From Bacillus sp. AFS073361 (lineage in GTDB: Bacteria > Bacillota > Bacilli > Bacillales > Cytobacillaceae): 64,000 nucleotides of DNA. Each line of letters opens with the position of its first letter. The first letter of the stretch is position 1. The notes under the pieces were generated by a model. It had not been told where the DNA came from, searched no databases, and saw nothing but the letters and a program-made list of their open reading frames with translations. The stretch lies in NCBI RefSeq assembly GCF_002567005.1, contig NZ_NUZU01000032.1, forward strand, positions 1 to 64,000. The letters are read 5' to 3'. The translations under genes and the position numbers were made by a program. Positions 56,496-64,000 of the stretch are shown piece after piece.

Positions 56496-57773
56496 TTATA
56501 TCCAGCCTCTAAAGCGGCTCGCTTCTGCCATTTTTCTAACCCCCACCATATATGCAGATAAACGCATATCTACTCGACGGGTTTGGGCAGTATCGTAAAT
56601 ATTATTAAAGGATTTTACCATTACTTTTTCAAGCTTTTCTTCCACTTCTTCTTCCGACCAATAGTAGCCTTGGTTATTTTGAACCCACTCAAAATAAGAA
56701 ACCGTTACACCGCCTGCTGAAGCTAAAACATCTGGTACAAGGAGAATACCACGTTCAGTTAAAATCTCCGTTGCTTCGAGTGTCGTTGGACCATTTGCTG
56801 CTTCAACAACGATGCTCGCACGAATATTGTGAGCATTTTCTTCAGTAATTTGATTTTCTATTGCGGCTGGTACGAGAATATCGCACTCAAGTTCTAGCAA
56901 TTCTTTATTAGTTATTGTGTTATTAAATAATTTTGTAACAGTTCCGAAGCTATCTCGTCTATCTAATAGATAATCAATATCTAGTCCATCTGGATCATGC
57001 AAGGCGCCATAAGCATCGGAAATCCCAATGACTTTTGCTCCTGCATCATGCATAAATTTAGCTAAAAAGCTTCCCGCATTACCAAAACCTTGGATAACAA
57101 CACGTGCATCCTCAATTTGGATACCTTTCTTCTTTGCAGCCTCTTGGATACAGATTGTCACACCTTTTGCAGTTGCTGATTCACGCCCATGCGACCCACC
57201 TAGAACAAGCGGCTTCCCTGTAATAAAACCAGGTGAATTAAATTCATCTATTCGACTATATTCATCCATCATCCATGCCATGATTTGAGAATTAGTAAAT
57301 ACGTCTGGTGCTGGAATATCTTTCGTTGGTCCTACAATTTGACTAATGGCTCTAACGTAACCTCGGCTTAATCTCTCAAGCTCTCTAAAGGACATATCTC
57401 GAGGGTCACAAACGATACCGCCTTTACCACCACCGTACGGCAGGTCAACAATTCCACATTTCAAGCTCATCCAAATTGAAAGGGCTTTCACTTCCGTTTC
57501 TGTTACACCTGGATGGAAACGAATCCCACCCTTTGTTGGCCCCACTGCATCATTATGTTGTGCACGGTAACCAGTAAAGATTTTTATGGAACCATCATCC
57601 ATTCTAATTGGAATTTTAACTGTCATTAAACGTAATGGCTCTTTCAAGAGCTCGTATACCTCTTCAGGATAACCTAACTTTTCAAGGGCCTTATGTATAA
57701 CTGTTTGTGTCGATTTCAACACATCATGCTTTTCCTCTTGATTAGTCTTTTCATTTTCTCTTTCGGCTACCAT
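56496..57773 (-). CDS. gudB: NAD-specific glutamate dehydrogenase GudB
   Basis: A 425-residue hexameric enzyme oxidising glutamate to 2-oxoglutarate and ammonium. The catalytic Lys motif PYGGGKGGI, PAPDVFT, and the NAD-binding GFGNAGS are intact. The sequence reads TEVKALSIWMSLK, so it lacks the three-residue duplication that inactivates GudB in B. subtilis 168. GGGAGG precedes the ATG. It has its own promoter and a possible cre site upstream and a terminator, so it is a single-gene unit. Confidence 0.96.
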   Translation of the reverse strand: MVAERENEKTNQEEKHDVLKSTQTVIHKALEKLGYPEEVYELLKEPLRLMTVKIPIRMDDGSIKIFTGYRAQHNDAVGPTKGGIRFHPGVTETEVKALSIWMSLKCGIVDLPYGGGKGGIVCDPRDMSFRELERLSRGYVRAISQIVGPTKDIPAPDVFTNSQIMAWMMDEYSRIDEFNSPGFITGKPLVLGGSHGRESATAKGVTICIQEAAKKKGIQIEDARVVIQGFGNAGSFLAKFMHDAGAKVIGISDAYGALHDPDGLDIDYLLDRRDSFGTVTKLFNNTITNKELLELECDILVPAAIENQITEENAHNIRASIVVEAANGPTTLEATEILTERGILLVPDVLASAGGVTVSYFEWVQNNQGYYWSEEEVEEKLEKVMVKSFNNIYDTAQTRRVDMRLSAYMVGVRKMAEASRFRGWI

Positions 57774-57824
57774 TTGTAATCCTCCCTAAAAAAATGCTAC
57801 GAATGTTGTCATCTTTCAGACACA

Positions 57825-57852
57825 AGTATACACCTTTCATACATTTATGCAA
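57825..57852 (-). promoter_or_regulatory. Sigma-A promoter of gudB
   Basis: On the minus strand TTGCAT (57847-57852), 16 bases, TATACT (57825-57830), about 50 bases before the start codon. The -10 lies in the 14-mer also found upstream of dinG. Confidence 0.6.
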
Positions 57853-57880
57853 GAAGAAAAGTATAAAAAAAGTCCAATTA

Positions 57881-57894
57881 TGTAAACGCTGCCA
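57881..57894. promoter_or_regulatory. Possible CcpA-binding (cre) site upstream of gudB
   Basis: TGTAAACGCTGCCA agrees with the cre consensus TGWAANCGNTNWCA at all but one defined position (C for W at position 12). It lies about 60-75 bases upstream of the expected gudB start point. It is next to an inverted repeat GCCATTG...CAATGGC (57891-57917). Confidence 0.45.
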
Positions 57895-57993
57895 TTGGCA
57901 TTTTTATATGCAATGGCTAAATATTATTGCGCAATATCATTTTCCAATTTAAGGGCGGTGGCGCCCTTTTATTATCTATAAAAACAATTAATT

Positions 57994-58575
57994 CTACTTA
58001 AAAAAATGAAGAATGGTTTCCACCGCTTGTTGTTCGATTATTCGCTTACCGTACTCAGCTAGAACATATGGACTAAGTATAGATGCATTGCCAAATTCGG
58101 ATAAAACGCAGGCAGCTTTAATATTTTTTTCCGATTCTAAGTTATCCATTATTAAATAGTAGCGGTTGTTCCAAACATAAAGACTCCCGCCGAAAATACT
58201 CACAGTGGACAGTCTTTTGGCAAGGCTGATAATATCTTCAAATTCATCAAACTCATACAAGAGGTCCTCATAGCCTTCAACTCTTACTTGCATCTCGATA
58301 AAACCATCATACAAAATTTCATCATCTTCTATCACATCATCAACGGTAATAATCAATATCATCCCTTGAGCTTGGAGGGAGAACACCTCTACCGCAACAG
58401 AACCTTGAATATCAACATCAAATTCCTCACTTGCCTCTTCCAGCATATCATGGAAAAGCTGATTCCATTTAATGGAGTCCTTCCAAATATCTTCTTTGGA
58501 GAGTCCTCTGTCAAATAAATCATCAGAGGTTAGAAAAATCTTTATTTTATTGGCTGTTAAGCGTTCTAAGCGCAT
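57994..58575 (-). CDS. mecB: Adaptor protein MecB (YpbH, MecA paralogue)
   Basis: A 193-residue acidic protein homologous to MecA, the ClpC adaptor. The N-terminal MRLERLTANKIKIFLTSDDLFDRGLSKEDIW recognises substrates and the C-terminal half (from about 110, DFEDIISLAKRL...GGSLYVWNNRYYLIMD) binds ClpC. It is the YpbH type by neighbourhood (ypbF, ypbG, gudB) and length (194 in B. subtilis). AGGGGG precedes the ATG. A weak hairpin with GGGCGCC follows the gene at 57948-57968. Confidence 0.9.
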   Translation of the reverse strand: MRLERLTANKIKIFLTSDDLFDRGLSKEDIWKDSIKWNQLFHDMLEEASEEFDVDIQGSVAVEVFSLQAQGMILIITVDDVIEDDEILYDGFIEMQVRVEGYEDLLYEFDEFEDIISLAKRLSTVSIFGGSLYVWNNRYYLIMDNLESEKNIKAACVLSEFGNASILSPYVLAEYGKRIIEQQAVETILHFFK

Positions 58576-58650
58576 GATTTTGCCCCCTGCCGTGACATAA
58601 CTCTTGTTTTCAGTGTATGCCCCAGGGGTCTGTTGGTGAATTGTCTATAT

Positions 58651-59448
58651 TTATCCTTCGATTACAGAATTCCCATTTAGTGTAATCAGGTGACATTCAG
58701 CCGGTGCACCTAACCGGAGTGGAATGGAAGTCGTACCATAACCATTACTTATAAGTAGGACCGTGTTATCCAGCTTTTTTATTTTTCCCCGCTCATGGGG
58801 GCTATATCCTAAAATATGAATTTGCCCTCCGTGTGTATGTCCGCTTAACACCAAACGTATTTTATGCTCTGGAAGAATCTTGTCTGTAATATTAGGATAA
58901 TGACTGGCTAATATCTTAAACCCACTTTCTTCCGCATCTAATAAGGCCAAATCTAGGCGATCTCGTTCTTGGTTTAAATCATCTACACCTAGTAAACAAA
59001 ATTTTTCTCCTTTAACAGATTCAAAGGTAACTGCTGTATTAGCTAATACTTTTATACCCAATTCCAGGAGAATGGCATCCAATTTATGATAATCCACTTC
59101 ATAATCATTGTTTCCCCAAACAAAATAAACTGGGCCAATTTGTTTTAATTTCCTCAAGTTTGCCTTTACTTTTTCAAAAGATACACCTTTTTCAGTTAAA
59201 TCACCACCGATTACAACAATATCCGCTTTCCCCATAACTGGATTTATCACTTTATCAGAGATTGTTCGCCTATGTATATCGGAAATAAAAAAAATAGAAA
59301 TGCTGCCAAGTGATTTAGGAAAGTCAGGAAAGCTGAATTCATGTTCTATGATATTATTTAAAAAAGCTTCTCGTAACATATATATAAGAAGGCATCCACC
59401 CAGGATGAACAAGAATACTAATGTTATAACCATTTCTCTTTTCCCCAT
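58651..59448 (-). CDS. ypbG: Membrane-anchored metallophosphoesterase YpbG
   Basis: A 265-residue calcineurin-like phosphoesterase with one N-terminal membrane helix (4-26). The two-metal motifs are SDIHRRT (D-x-H), GGDLTEKG (GD), GNND (GNHD-like, with N replacing H) and SGHTHGGQ (GHxH). The Asn for His change in GNND is uncommon for the family and may alter catalysis. The substrate is unknown. The start follows the unknown membrane gene by seven bases, so they form one unit. Confidence 0.87.
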   Translation of the reverse strand: MGKREMVITLVFLFILGGCLLIYMLREAFLNNIIEHEFSFPDFPKSLGSISIFFISDIHRRTISDKVINPVMGKADIVVIGGDLTEKGVSFEKVKANLRKLKQIGPVYFVWGNNDYEVDYHKLDAILLELGIKVLANTAVTFESVKGEKFCLLGVDDLNQERDRLDLALLDAEESGFKILASHYPNITDKILPEHKIRLVLSGHTHGGQIHILGYSPHERGKIKKLDNTVLLISNGYGTTSIPLRLGAPAECHLITLNGNSVIEG

Positions 59449-59455
59449 TTCTTAA

Positions 59456-59824
59456 CTAACGTTCAATGGAAATCATACCATAAAAAAGACTTAAACTAAA
59501 AAATGCAATCGTCTGCACCAAACCCAAATAAAAGAGAAGGCAAAAAACAATCAGAAGATATAGATACTCAATGAGAAGGTCAACACCAATTACTTTTCGT
59601 TTTTGCCAAGCTATTTTTGTGCCAACGATAAGTTCTGATAGGACTCTCCCAGTTAAGAGAAATCCGATAAAAAAAACTAACGTGGCTGCAAAAAATTTTA
59701 AGGGATTTACGACAAGACTTATAAAGAAATCAGATAAGGCAAAAGGTTGTGGTATTGAAATCCATTTGATGAGTATATACCCACATATAAAAATTACAAA
59801 ATACTTAATCACTTTAATGAACAT
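59456..59824 (-). CDS. Small multi-pass membrane protein of unknown function
   Basis: A 122-residue protein with about four hydrophobic helices (6-24, 38-62 and 85-117 in two parts) separated by a basic loop TKIAWQKRKV. I do not recognise the family. The ATG at 59824 has GGAGGGG five bases upstream; the frame is open four codons earlier but not needed. It is seven bases before ypbG and 55 bases after the CBS-domain gene, hence likely in one operon. Confidence 0.7.
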   Translation of the reverse strand: MFIKVIKYFVIFICGYILIKWISIPQPFALSDFFISLVVNPLKFFAATLVFFIGFLLTGRVLSELIVGTKIAWQKRKVIGVDLLIEYLYLLIVFCLLFYLGLVQTIAFFSLSLFYGMISIER

Positions 59825-59879
59825 AAAAACCCCTCCCATACAATGTATGAGAAGGATTTAAAAACTTACCTACTGCTAG

Positions 59880-60515
59880 TTAATCATCTTCTTGGATGCT
59901 CAATATTCTGAAGCCATGGTCTTCCAGCCTCTTGGTGAATTTATCGATATTGTCTTTCTTCTCTATCTTCATTACGATTCTCCGGACAAGTTTATCTGTT
60001 TCATCGAAAGTTACCAGAGAAATAATATGCTCGTGGAATTGATGTGCAATTTCAGACAGGCGTGCGATTCGTCCTTCGGTTTCAACGGATGTAAAGGCAA
60101 TCCGTACACCTGGACGATTCACCCCAAATGCACTTTCGAAAGAACTAATGACATCAGAGCGCGTAACTACACCAAGGAAGTTTTTGTTAGCATCAACAAC
60201 TGCTAATAAAGGAAAATCCTTTAAATCAAGAAGTGTTTTCTCAAATAATTCTCCACCTTCTAGAAACTTATCATGATGTGTAGCAATATCTTTTACAAAA
60301 GTTTGGGATAAATACTCATTCTTTTGTTTATCAGACTGAAAATAGCTCATATAAATGTTGTATCTTGTCGCCACTCCTACGTATTTATCTCCACTTAAAA
60401 CCGGAAGTCCATCAATCTGATATTTTTCCAAACTTTCTAAAGCGTCTTTAAGTGTAGTATTTTCCTGGACAGTAAAACATTCATGCTTTGGAATCATTAT
60501 ATTTTTTACGAACAA
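59880..60515 (-). CDS. CBS-domain protein with C-terminal ACT-like domain
   Basis: A 211-residue cytosolic regulatory protein. A pair of CBS domains covers residues 1-140 (IMIPKHECFTVQENTTLKDALESLEKYQIDGLPVL and LLAVVDANKNFLGVVTRSDV), followed by an ACT-like fold (about 145-211). CBS pairs bind adenosine nucleotides, so a sensor role is likely but the target is unknown. The start is TTG at 60515, because the consensus-like CGAGGTGAT site lies eight bases before it, and only two from the ATG at 60521. It differs from AcuB only in being elsewhere, so that family is an alternative name. Confidence 0.75.
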   Translation of the reverse strand: MFVKNIMIPKHECFTVQENTTLKDALESLEKYQIDGLPVLSGDKYVGVATRYNIYMSYFQSDKQKNEYLSQTFVKDIATHHDKFLEGGELFEKTLLDLKDFPLLAVVDANKNFLGVVTRSDVISSFESAFGVNRPGVRIAFTSVETEGRIARLSEIAHQFHEHIISLVTFDETDKLVRRIVMKIEKKDNIDKFTKRLEDHGFRILSIQEDD

Positions 60516-60598
60516 ATCCATCACCTCGAAATATAATCATGCATTATTTAGTATACTTCTATAAAGCTTGGAAAAAACCCTTTTGCATTTAAGATTAT

Positions 60599-60627
60599 GT
60601 CATAGAAAAAGGATTATTTCATATTAT
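60599..60627 (+). promoter_or_regulatory. Sigma-E-like promoter of cotJABC
   Basis: GTCATAG (60599-60605), a 14-base spacer and CATATTAT (60620-60627) fit the sigma-E -35 and -10 pattern (about GTCATATT and CATACAAT). The cotJ operon is sigma-E dependent in B. subtilis. Confidence 0.6.
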
Positions 60628-60657
60628 TAACTGATGTTGAATAAAGGGAGGACTATT

Positions 60658-60888
60658 ATGAATACACATTTCAAAACCTTTCATCCGTATGTGAGTCCCT
60701 TTGACCCTTGTCCGCCGATTCTTGAAAAAGCATACTCTACCCCACCAAATTTATATATGGGATTTCAACCACCAAACCTGGAACAATTTACACCACTTGA
60801 GGCACTTAGAGCCGGTACACTCTGGAAAGCATTCTATGATCCATGGTTTAGTCCACTGGAGCCTGGCAAAGGAGGATTACCCCAATGA
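60658..60888 (+). CDS. cotJA: Spore coat protein CotJA
   Basis: A 76-residue, Pro/Phe-rich polypeptide (FHPYVSPFDPCPPI...EALRAGTLWKAFYDPW) of the inner spore coat. CotJA is needed for CotJC assembly. GGGAGG is six bases before the ATG. It is the first gene of cotJABC and overlaps cotJB by four bases. The reading frame is open for eight codons before the chosen start. Confidence 0.93.
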   Translation: MNTHFKTFHPYVSPFDPCPPILEKAYSTPPNLYMGFQPPNLEQFTPLEALRAGTLWKAFYDPWFSPLEPGKGGLPQ

Positions 60889-61145
60889 AACAAGTTCCTG
60901 CCGAGTACTACCAATTAATGGAACAACTACAAGCTGTTGACTTTGTCTTAGTCGAACTAACCCTATATTTGGATACTCATAATGATGATCTTGAAGCCAT
61001 CAATCAATTCAATCATTACGCAAAAGAAAGAAAACGCCTTAAAAAAGCATTCGAAAGCCAATTTGGACCTCTTTTGCAATTTGGTAATAGTTACTCAAGT
61101 TATCCATGGAATTGGGACGATACCCCTTGGCCATGGCAAGTCTAA
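60885..61145 (+). CDS. cotJB: Spore coat protein CotJB
   Basis: An 86-residue protein containing the family segment YYQLMEQLQAVDFVLVELTLYLDTHNDDLEAINQFNHYAKERKRLKKAFESQFGPLL and a Trp-rich C-terminus (YPWNWDDTPWPW). It overlaps the cotJA stop (ATGA) and precedes cotJC by 43 bases. Its role in the coat is unknown. Confidence 0.93.
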   Translation: MKQVPAEYYQLMEQLQAVDFVLVELTLYLDTHNDDLEAINQFNHYAKERKRLKKAFESQFGPLLQFGNSYSSYPWNWDDTPWPWQV

Positions 61146-61188
61146 AATCGAAGCGCCCGTATTATTTTTTGAGGAGGGATTGGTGTAA

Positions 61189-61758
61189 ATGTGGATTTAC
61201 GAAAAGAAATTACAATATCCTGTTCGCGTCAGCACGTGTAATCCGAGATTGGCTAAATATTTAATTGAGCAATATGGCGGTGCAGATGGGGAATTGTCTG
61301 CAGCACTACGATATTTAAACCAAAGATATTCCATTCCTGACAAAGTAATCGGACTTCTGACAGATATAGGAACAGAGGAATTTGCACACCTTGAAATGAT
61401 TGCCACCATGGTTTATAAGCTTACAAAGGATGCAACACCAGAACAAATAAAAGCGGCAGGGATTGAGGATCACTACGTAAACCATGACAAAGGTTTGTTT
61501 TACCATAATGCTGCTGGAGTGCCATGGACAGCAGCATTTATCCAAACAAAAGGGGATCCTATTGCAGATCTTTACGAAGACATTGCAGCAGAAGAAAAAG
61601 CCAGAGCTACCTATCAATGGATTATTAATATGAGTGATGATACAGATTTAAATGATGGTCTACGGTTCTTAAGAGAACGAGAGATTATTCATTCACAGCG
61701 CTTCCGTGAAGCCGTGGAAATATTAAAAGACGAACAAGGCAAAAAGAAAATATTTTAA
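61189..61758 (+). CDS. cotJC: Spore coat protein CotJC, manganese catalase family
   Basis: A 189-residue ferritin-like four-helix-bundle protein of the manganese catalase family. The metal-binding EExxH-type segments are seen in TEEFAHLEMI and IAAEEKARATYQ, and EIIHSQRF adds the last ligands. It probably degrades peroxide in the coat. GAGGAGGG lies ten bases before the ATG. Transcription ends at the hairpin at 61805. Confidence 0.95.
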   Translation: MWIYEKKLQYPVRVSTCNPRLAKYLIEQYGGADGELSAALRYLNQRYSIPDKVIGLLTDIGTEEFAHLEMIATMVYKLTKDATPEQIKAAGIEDHYVNHDKGLFYHNAAGVPWTAAFIQTKGDPIADLYEDIAAEEKARATYQWIINMSDDTDLNDGLRFLREREIIHSQRFREAVEILKDEQGKKKIF

Positions 61759-61762
61759 CTAA

Positions 61763-61798
61763 AAAGTGGAAGCTCCTCTAGGCGCTGGAGCTGGATTC
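61763..61798 (+). repeat. Remnant of interspersed repeat after cotJC
   Basis: AAGTGGAAGCTCCTCTAGGC then GCTGGAGCTGGA shares the GGCGCTGGAGCT core and the AAG(C/T)GGAAGC start with the repeat after ypzI. Confidence 0.5.
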
Positions 61799-61804
61799 AA
61801 AAGA

Positions 61805-61842
61805 AATAAGAAGCAGTTTTGTCCTGCTTCTTATTTTTTTTC
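61805..61842. terminator. Bidirectional terminator between cotJC and ypbF
   Basis: AATAAGAAGCAG pairs with CTGCTTCTTATT around a 7-base loop followed by eight T on the plus strand. It overlaps the ypbF stop at 61831. Confidence 0.92.
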
Positions 61843-62286
61843 ATGGTATAGATTAATGTCATATTTTGTTTTCATCATTTCAAAGACAATATGGCGGTTT
61901 TTCCATTCTTCTTCTTTTTTCCAGTAATCTTTACTTCGGTCAACAATTTCACAGCGTAATTCATGGTACTCTTTTTCTGCTTTGTCTTTTTTCTCTTTCA
62001 ATAAGTTCATGGTTCCATACATGCCCACACAAAAGACTAATAGTGTTAAATTATTCGAATCATTAACAAAAGCTGAAAACATCGCAGCAAAGGAATAGGA
62101 ATAAATGCTGGCAACTGTTAAATATAAATAGACAAAAAAACTTGCGGCCAATATAATTGTTCCCCAGATTGAAAGGATATGCCGCTTTTTAAACCGATCA
62201 AACTTTTCTTTCCTTTTTCTCACATTTTCAAGCGCTTGTTTGGTTGCTTGATCCGTATTTTCAAGTAATTGGATTGGAGAATCCAT
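61831..62286 (-). CDS. ypbF: YpbF family membrane protein (DUF2663)
   Basis: A 151-residue protein with two membrane helices (about 40-60 and 75-95), the second followed by a Lys/Glu-rich helix NLLKEKKDKAEKEYHELRCEIVDRSKDYWKKEEEW that is likely a coiled coil. This is the YpbF domain plan; function unknown. The ATG at 62286 has GGAGG eight bases upstream. It lies downstream of ypbE, from which a terminator divides it. Confidence 0.88.
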   Translation of the reverse strand: MDSPIQLLENTDQATKQALENVRKRKEKFDRFKKRHILSIWGTIILAASFFVYLYLTVASIYSYSFAAMFSAFVNDSNNLTLLVFCVGMYGTMNLLKEKKDKAEKEYHELRCEIVDRSKDYWKKEEEWKNRHIVFEMMKTKYDINLYHEKK

Positions 62287-62350
62287 TTTATCACCCTCCA
62301 TTTCTATATATATACATATGAACTTGTCCTTTCTATTATGATTTCTTCAT

Positions 62351-62377
62351 GAAAAAACCGATCACTAAGGGATCGGC
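62351..62377 (-). terminator. Terminator of ypbE
   Basis: On the minus strand CCGATC-CCTTAGT-GATCGGTTTTTTC, starting at the ypbE stop codon. Confidence 0.82.
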
Positions 62378-63003
62378 TAATTGTTTATCGGTATTTTCAA
62401 GACCTGACCTGCATTTACTTGCTTACTCCGAAGATGATTGGCTTTCATAATGATGTCCATCCCCTTGGGAGATTGGTAGTACTTTAAGGCTATTCTATAT
62501 AGATTTTCGTTTCGTTTAACTGTATGCGTTACAGTAGACTTTATTTGTGATTCTCTCGAAGTTCCTGTTGTTTTTTTTAAGGGTTTTTTAGTTTCAGAAT
62601 GTTTTACCTCGTTGCTAGTTTGTTTTGTTTCATTATTAGCAGGATTCGTTTCCTTTGATTGATCAAAATCCTCGGTTTTTGTTTCTTCTTCGTCATTTGA
62701 CGTTTCTAAATTAATGGTTTCATATCCAACAGAATCCTCGGTGGTATTTGGAACTCCATTAACTTTTTTAGCTCCATCACGGTACGAAATTACACTAAAA
62801 ATAATAATCGGCAGGAGAATAAAGAACAAAACTAATAAACGGATGACTGGGTATTTTAGCTTCCACTTTGTTTTTTTCTTCTTTCTCCGATGGATATGCT
62901 CACGAGGCGGCAAGTCATCCTTGGCGTCCACTTTCTCATTAATTTTTTCTATACGTTGTTTCAAACGTTCCGCCTGGTCCCTGTATGGTTCTTCGCTATT
63001 CAT
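62377..63003 (-). CDS. ypbE: LysM-domain protein YpbE
   Basis: A 208-residue type II membrane protein: basic N-terminus (RRKKKKTKWK), one membrane helix (about 52-71), a long low-complexity Glu/Thr/Asn/Lys linker, and a C-terminal LysM domain (NENLYRIALKYYQSPKGMDIIMKANHLRSKQVNAGQVLKIP) that would bind peptidoglycan outside the cell. GGGAGGAG precedes the ATG. It overlaps ypbD by four bases. Function not known beyond cell-wall association. Confidence 0.9.
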   Translation of the reverse strand: MNSEEPYRDQAERLKQRIEKINEKVDAKDDLPPREHIHRRKKKKTKWKLKYPVIRLLVLFFILLPIIIFSVISYRDGAKKVNGVPNTTEDSVGYETINLETSNDEEETKTEDFDQSKETNPANNETKQTSNEVKHSETKKPLKKTTGTSRESQIKSTVTHTVKRNENLYRIALKYYQSPKGMDIIMKANHLRSKQVNAGQVLKIPINN

Positions 63004-63605
63004 AGCCGCACTCCTCCCCGTGGGTCTTCTCTAGTTGGACTTTTACATTTTATATAAACACCTAATAAAAAATCAATAACAAAATGCATAACAATTGTAA
63101 CCGCTAAATTATTGGTCCATTCAAAAATTACACCAATCAAAAAGCTTAATATAACAATATTTACAAATAAAAACCAATTAAAAAGATATCGATAGTGAAT
63201 AATTGCAAAAATAATGCTCGCAAAAACCAATCCTACTTTTGTTTGTATGATTCCTCTAAACAATAATTCCTCACTAAACGCTACAAAAAAAGCAATCAGT
63301 ATGATGTGAAAAAAGTTTCTATTTTTAAAGATTCTTTCATTTAACCCCCCGTCATCATAAAAGGAAGAAGGCAGCCATTTCATTAAAAGAACATCTAACA
63401 TCACAATGATTACTCCCGCAGGAATCCCAATTATAAAAATGTTAGAGTCATCCAAAATTATATTTTCTAAATAGGAGAAATGGTCAAAAAATATAAACCC
63501 CAATAGTAACGAGATGACACAGAGAATGATTTGTGTCATATACAGATGAAAAAGCAAATCTCTATCCGTTAATCCATTTATTAATTCAAAATACTTCTTT
63601 TTCAT
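63000..63605 (-). CDS. ypbD: CPBP-family intramembrane metalloprotease YpbD
   Basis: A 201-residue protein with about six membrane helices and the CPBP/Abi signature EELLFRGIIQ (EExxxR) followed by FAIIHYRYLF and HFVIDFLLG, which hold the further conserved His. The activity in this family is often assigned to intramembrane proteolysis, but is not shown here. It overlaps ypbE at the end and recQ at the start by four bases each, so recQ-ypbD-ypbE is one coupled operon. Confidence 0.9.
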   Translation of the reverse strand: MKKKYFELINGLTDRDLLFHLYMTQIILCVISLLLGFIFFDHFSYLENIILDDSNIFIIGIPAGVIIVMLDVLLMKWLPSSFYDDGGLNERIFKNRNFFHIILIAFFVAFSEELLFRGIIQTKVGLVFASIIFAIIHYRYLFNWFLFVNIVILSFLIGVIFEWTNNLAVTIVMHFVIDFLLGVYIKCKSPTREDPRGGVRL

Positions 63606-64000
63606 TCCCTCAACTCACTATTGATTAGAATTTTGGCAAGTAATTCTTTCCAGTTTTGTTCCGTTTTTCTCACCAAAGGTAAATCACTAGAATGACTTGT
63701 TTGGTAGTCGATTATTTGAAGTCCGCATATGTCACAGCATTTGTTTACCTTGTTTAATAGTGTTTCATCAAAATATTGTAAAATATTTTGACGTCTGCAT
63801 AATCTAGATTCAGCCCATTTTTTCATTCGATAAATATTATTCTTTTTAATTGCTAATCTTTCCAGAACAAACTCTTTAATGATGTTTCTTAATTGTTTAA
63901 TACTTATTGTTTCAAGAGAAGTATTTATTACAAAGTCCTCAACAATCCGCCATTGAATTTCCGAGAAACCGCCAAGATCCATTAAATTGATATCTAAAGT
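63602..64000 (-). CDS. recQ: ATP-dependent DNA helicase RecQ, C-terminal part
   Basis: The frame is open to the window edge, so only the 3' third (about 132 codons) is present. It reads through YRMKKWAESRLCRRQNILQYFDETLLNKVNKCCDICGL, where the four Cys (C-x16-C-x2/3-C type) make the zinc-binding subdomain of RecQ-family helicases. The helicase core is outside the window. It overlaps ypbD by four bases. The internal ATG at 63982 is not a start. Confidence 0.85.
   Translation of the reverse strand, partial: TLDINLMDLGGFSEIQWRIVEDFVINTSLETISIKQLRNIIKEFVLERLAIKKNNIYRMKKWAESRLCRRQNILQYFDETLLNKVNKCCDICGLQIIDYQTSHSSDLPLVRKTEQNWKELLAKILINSELRE

Noticed and set aside
60516..60524. ATG/GTG starts for the CBS-domain gene at 60521 and 60524
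   Set aside because: They lie within or right next to the GAGGTGAT ribosome site; the TTG at 60515 is at the normal distance.
1..64000. Prophage, insertion sequence, toxin-antitoxin or defence island
   Set aside because: No integrase, transposase, phage structural or defence-type gene is seen, and gene order is largely that of the Bacillus core chromosome.

Overview
The window is a chromosomal core segment of a low-GC, endospore-forming member of the Bacillaceae. The organism call rests on gene content and on gene order close to the Bacillus subtilis ponA-to-recQ region, together with sporulation genes (spoIVA, sleB, ypeB, cotJABC, an sspM-type spore peptide), bacillithiol genes (bshA, bshB1, bdr) and the menaquinone/heptaprenyl cluster. 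A Neobacillus-like or related genus is plausible, but the sequence alone does not fix the genus. Almost every gene is on the minus strand. The plus-strand genes are sspM, recU-ponA, ypjC, ypzI and cotJABC.

Layout. 1-2.6 kb: a truncated GC-rich repeat, a small unknown gene, sspM with a forespore promoter, yppC and recU. 2.6-5.3 kb: ponA with a long Asn/Gly tail. 5.3-13 kb: ypoC-nth, dnaD, aspB-ypmB-ypmA, a degenerate metallo-beta-lactamase-like protein and dinG. 13-15.4 kb: panBCD behind its own promoter and a structured, terminator-ended leader that I judge to be a pan-motif RNA. 15.4-21 kb: ypjD-dapB-mgsA-bshB1-bshA-cca-birA. 21-29 kb: ypjC, ypjB, ypjA, the menaquinol:cytochrome c reductase qcrABC, ypiF, ypiB, ypiA and a degenerate amidohydrolase-like protein. 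29-40.3 kb: the aromatic supraoperon (aroC-aroB-aroH-hisC-tyrA-aroA), ndk, heptaprenyl diphosphate synthase and menaquinone methyltransferase, TRAP, folE and hbs. 40.6-49.4 kb: spoIVA, yphF, yphE, gpsA, der, yphA, ypzI, fni and the S1-domain protein YpfD. 49.5-58.6 kb: plsC, cmk, ypfB, sleB-ypeB, prsW, ansA-bdr, gudB and mecB. 58.6-64 kb: ypbG, a small membrane protein, a CBS-domain protein, the cotJABC island, ypbF, ypbE, ypbD and the 3' part of recQ.

How the genes work together. Several sets are coherent: septal and lateral wall synthesis with DNA repair (ponA, recU, nth, dinG); CoA precursor synthesis (panBCD, with aspartate linked to aspB); bacillithiol synthesis and recycling; chorismate to Tyr/Phe precursors; menaquinone-7 synthesis together with the complex that oxidises it; and spore assembly and germination.

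The most informative anomalies are absences from an otherwise conserved gene order: no asnS between aspB and dnaD, no trpEDCFBA between aroH and hisC although the Trp-sensing regulator TRAP is present, no cheR between aroC and ndk, and no motI/ypfA between ypfB and ypeB. Two proteins keep enzyme-like folds by sequence while lacking the metal-binding residues. I did not see a phage, insertion sequence, CRISPR array, tRNA or rRNA gene, or a clear new multi-gene system. The best candidates for new biology are the two degenerate enzymes, the pan leader and a 27-codon Arg-rich ORF in the gpsA 3' region.
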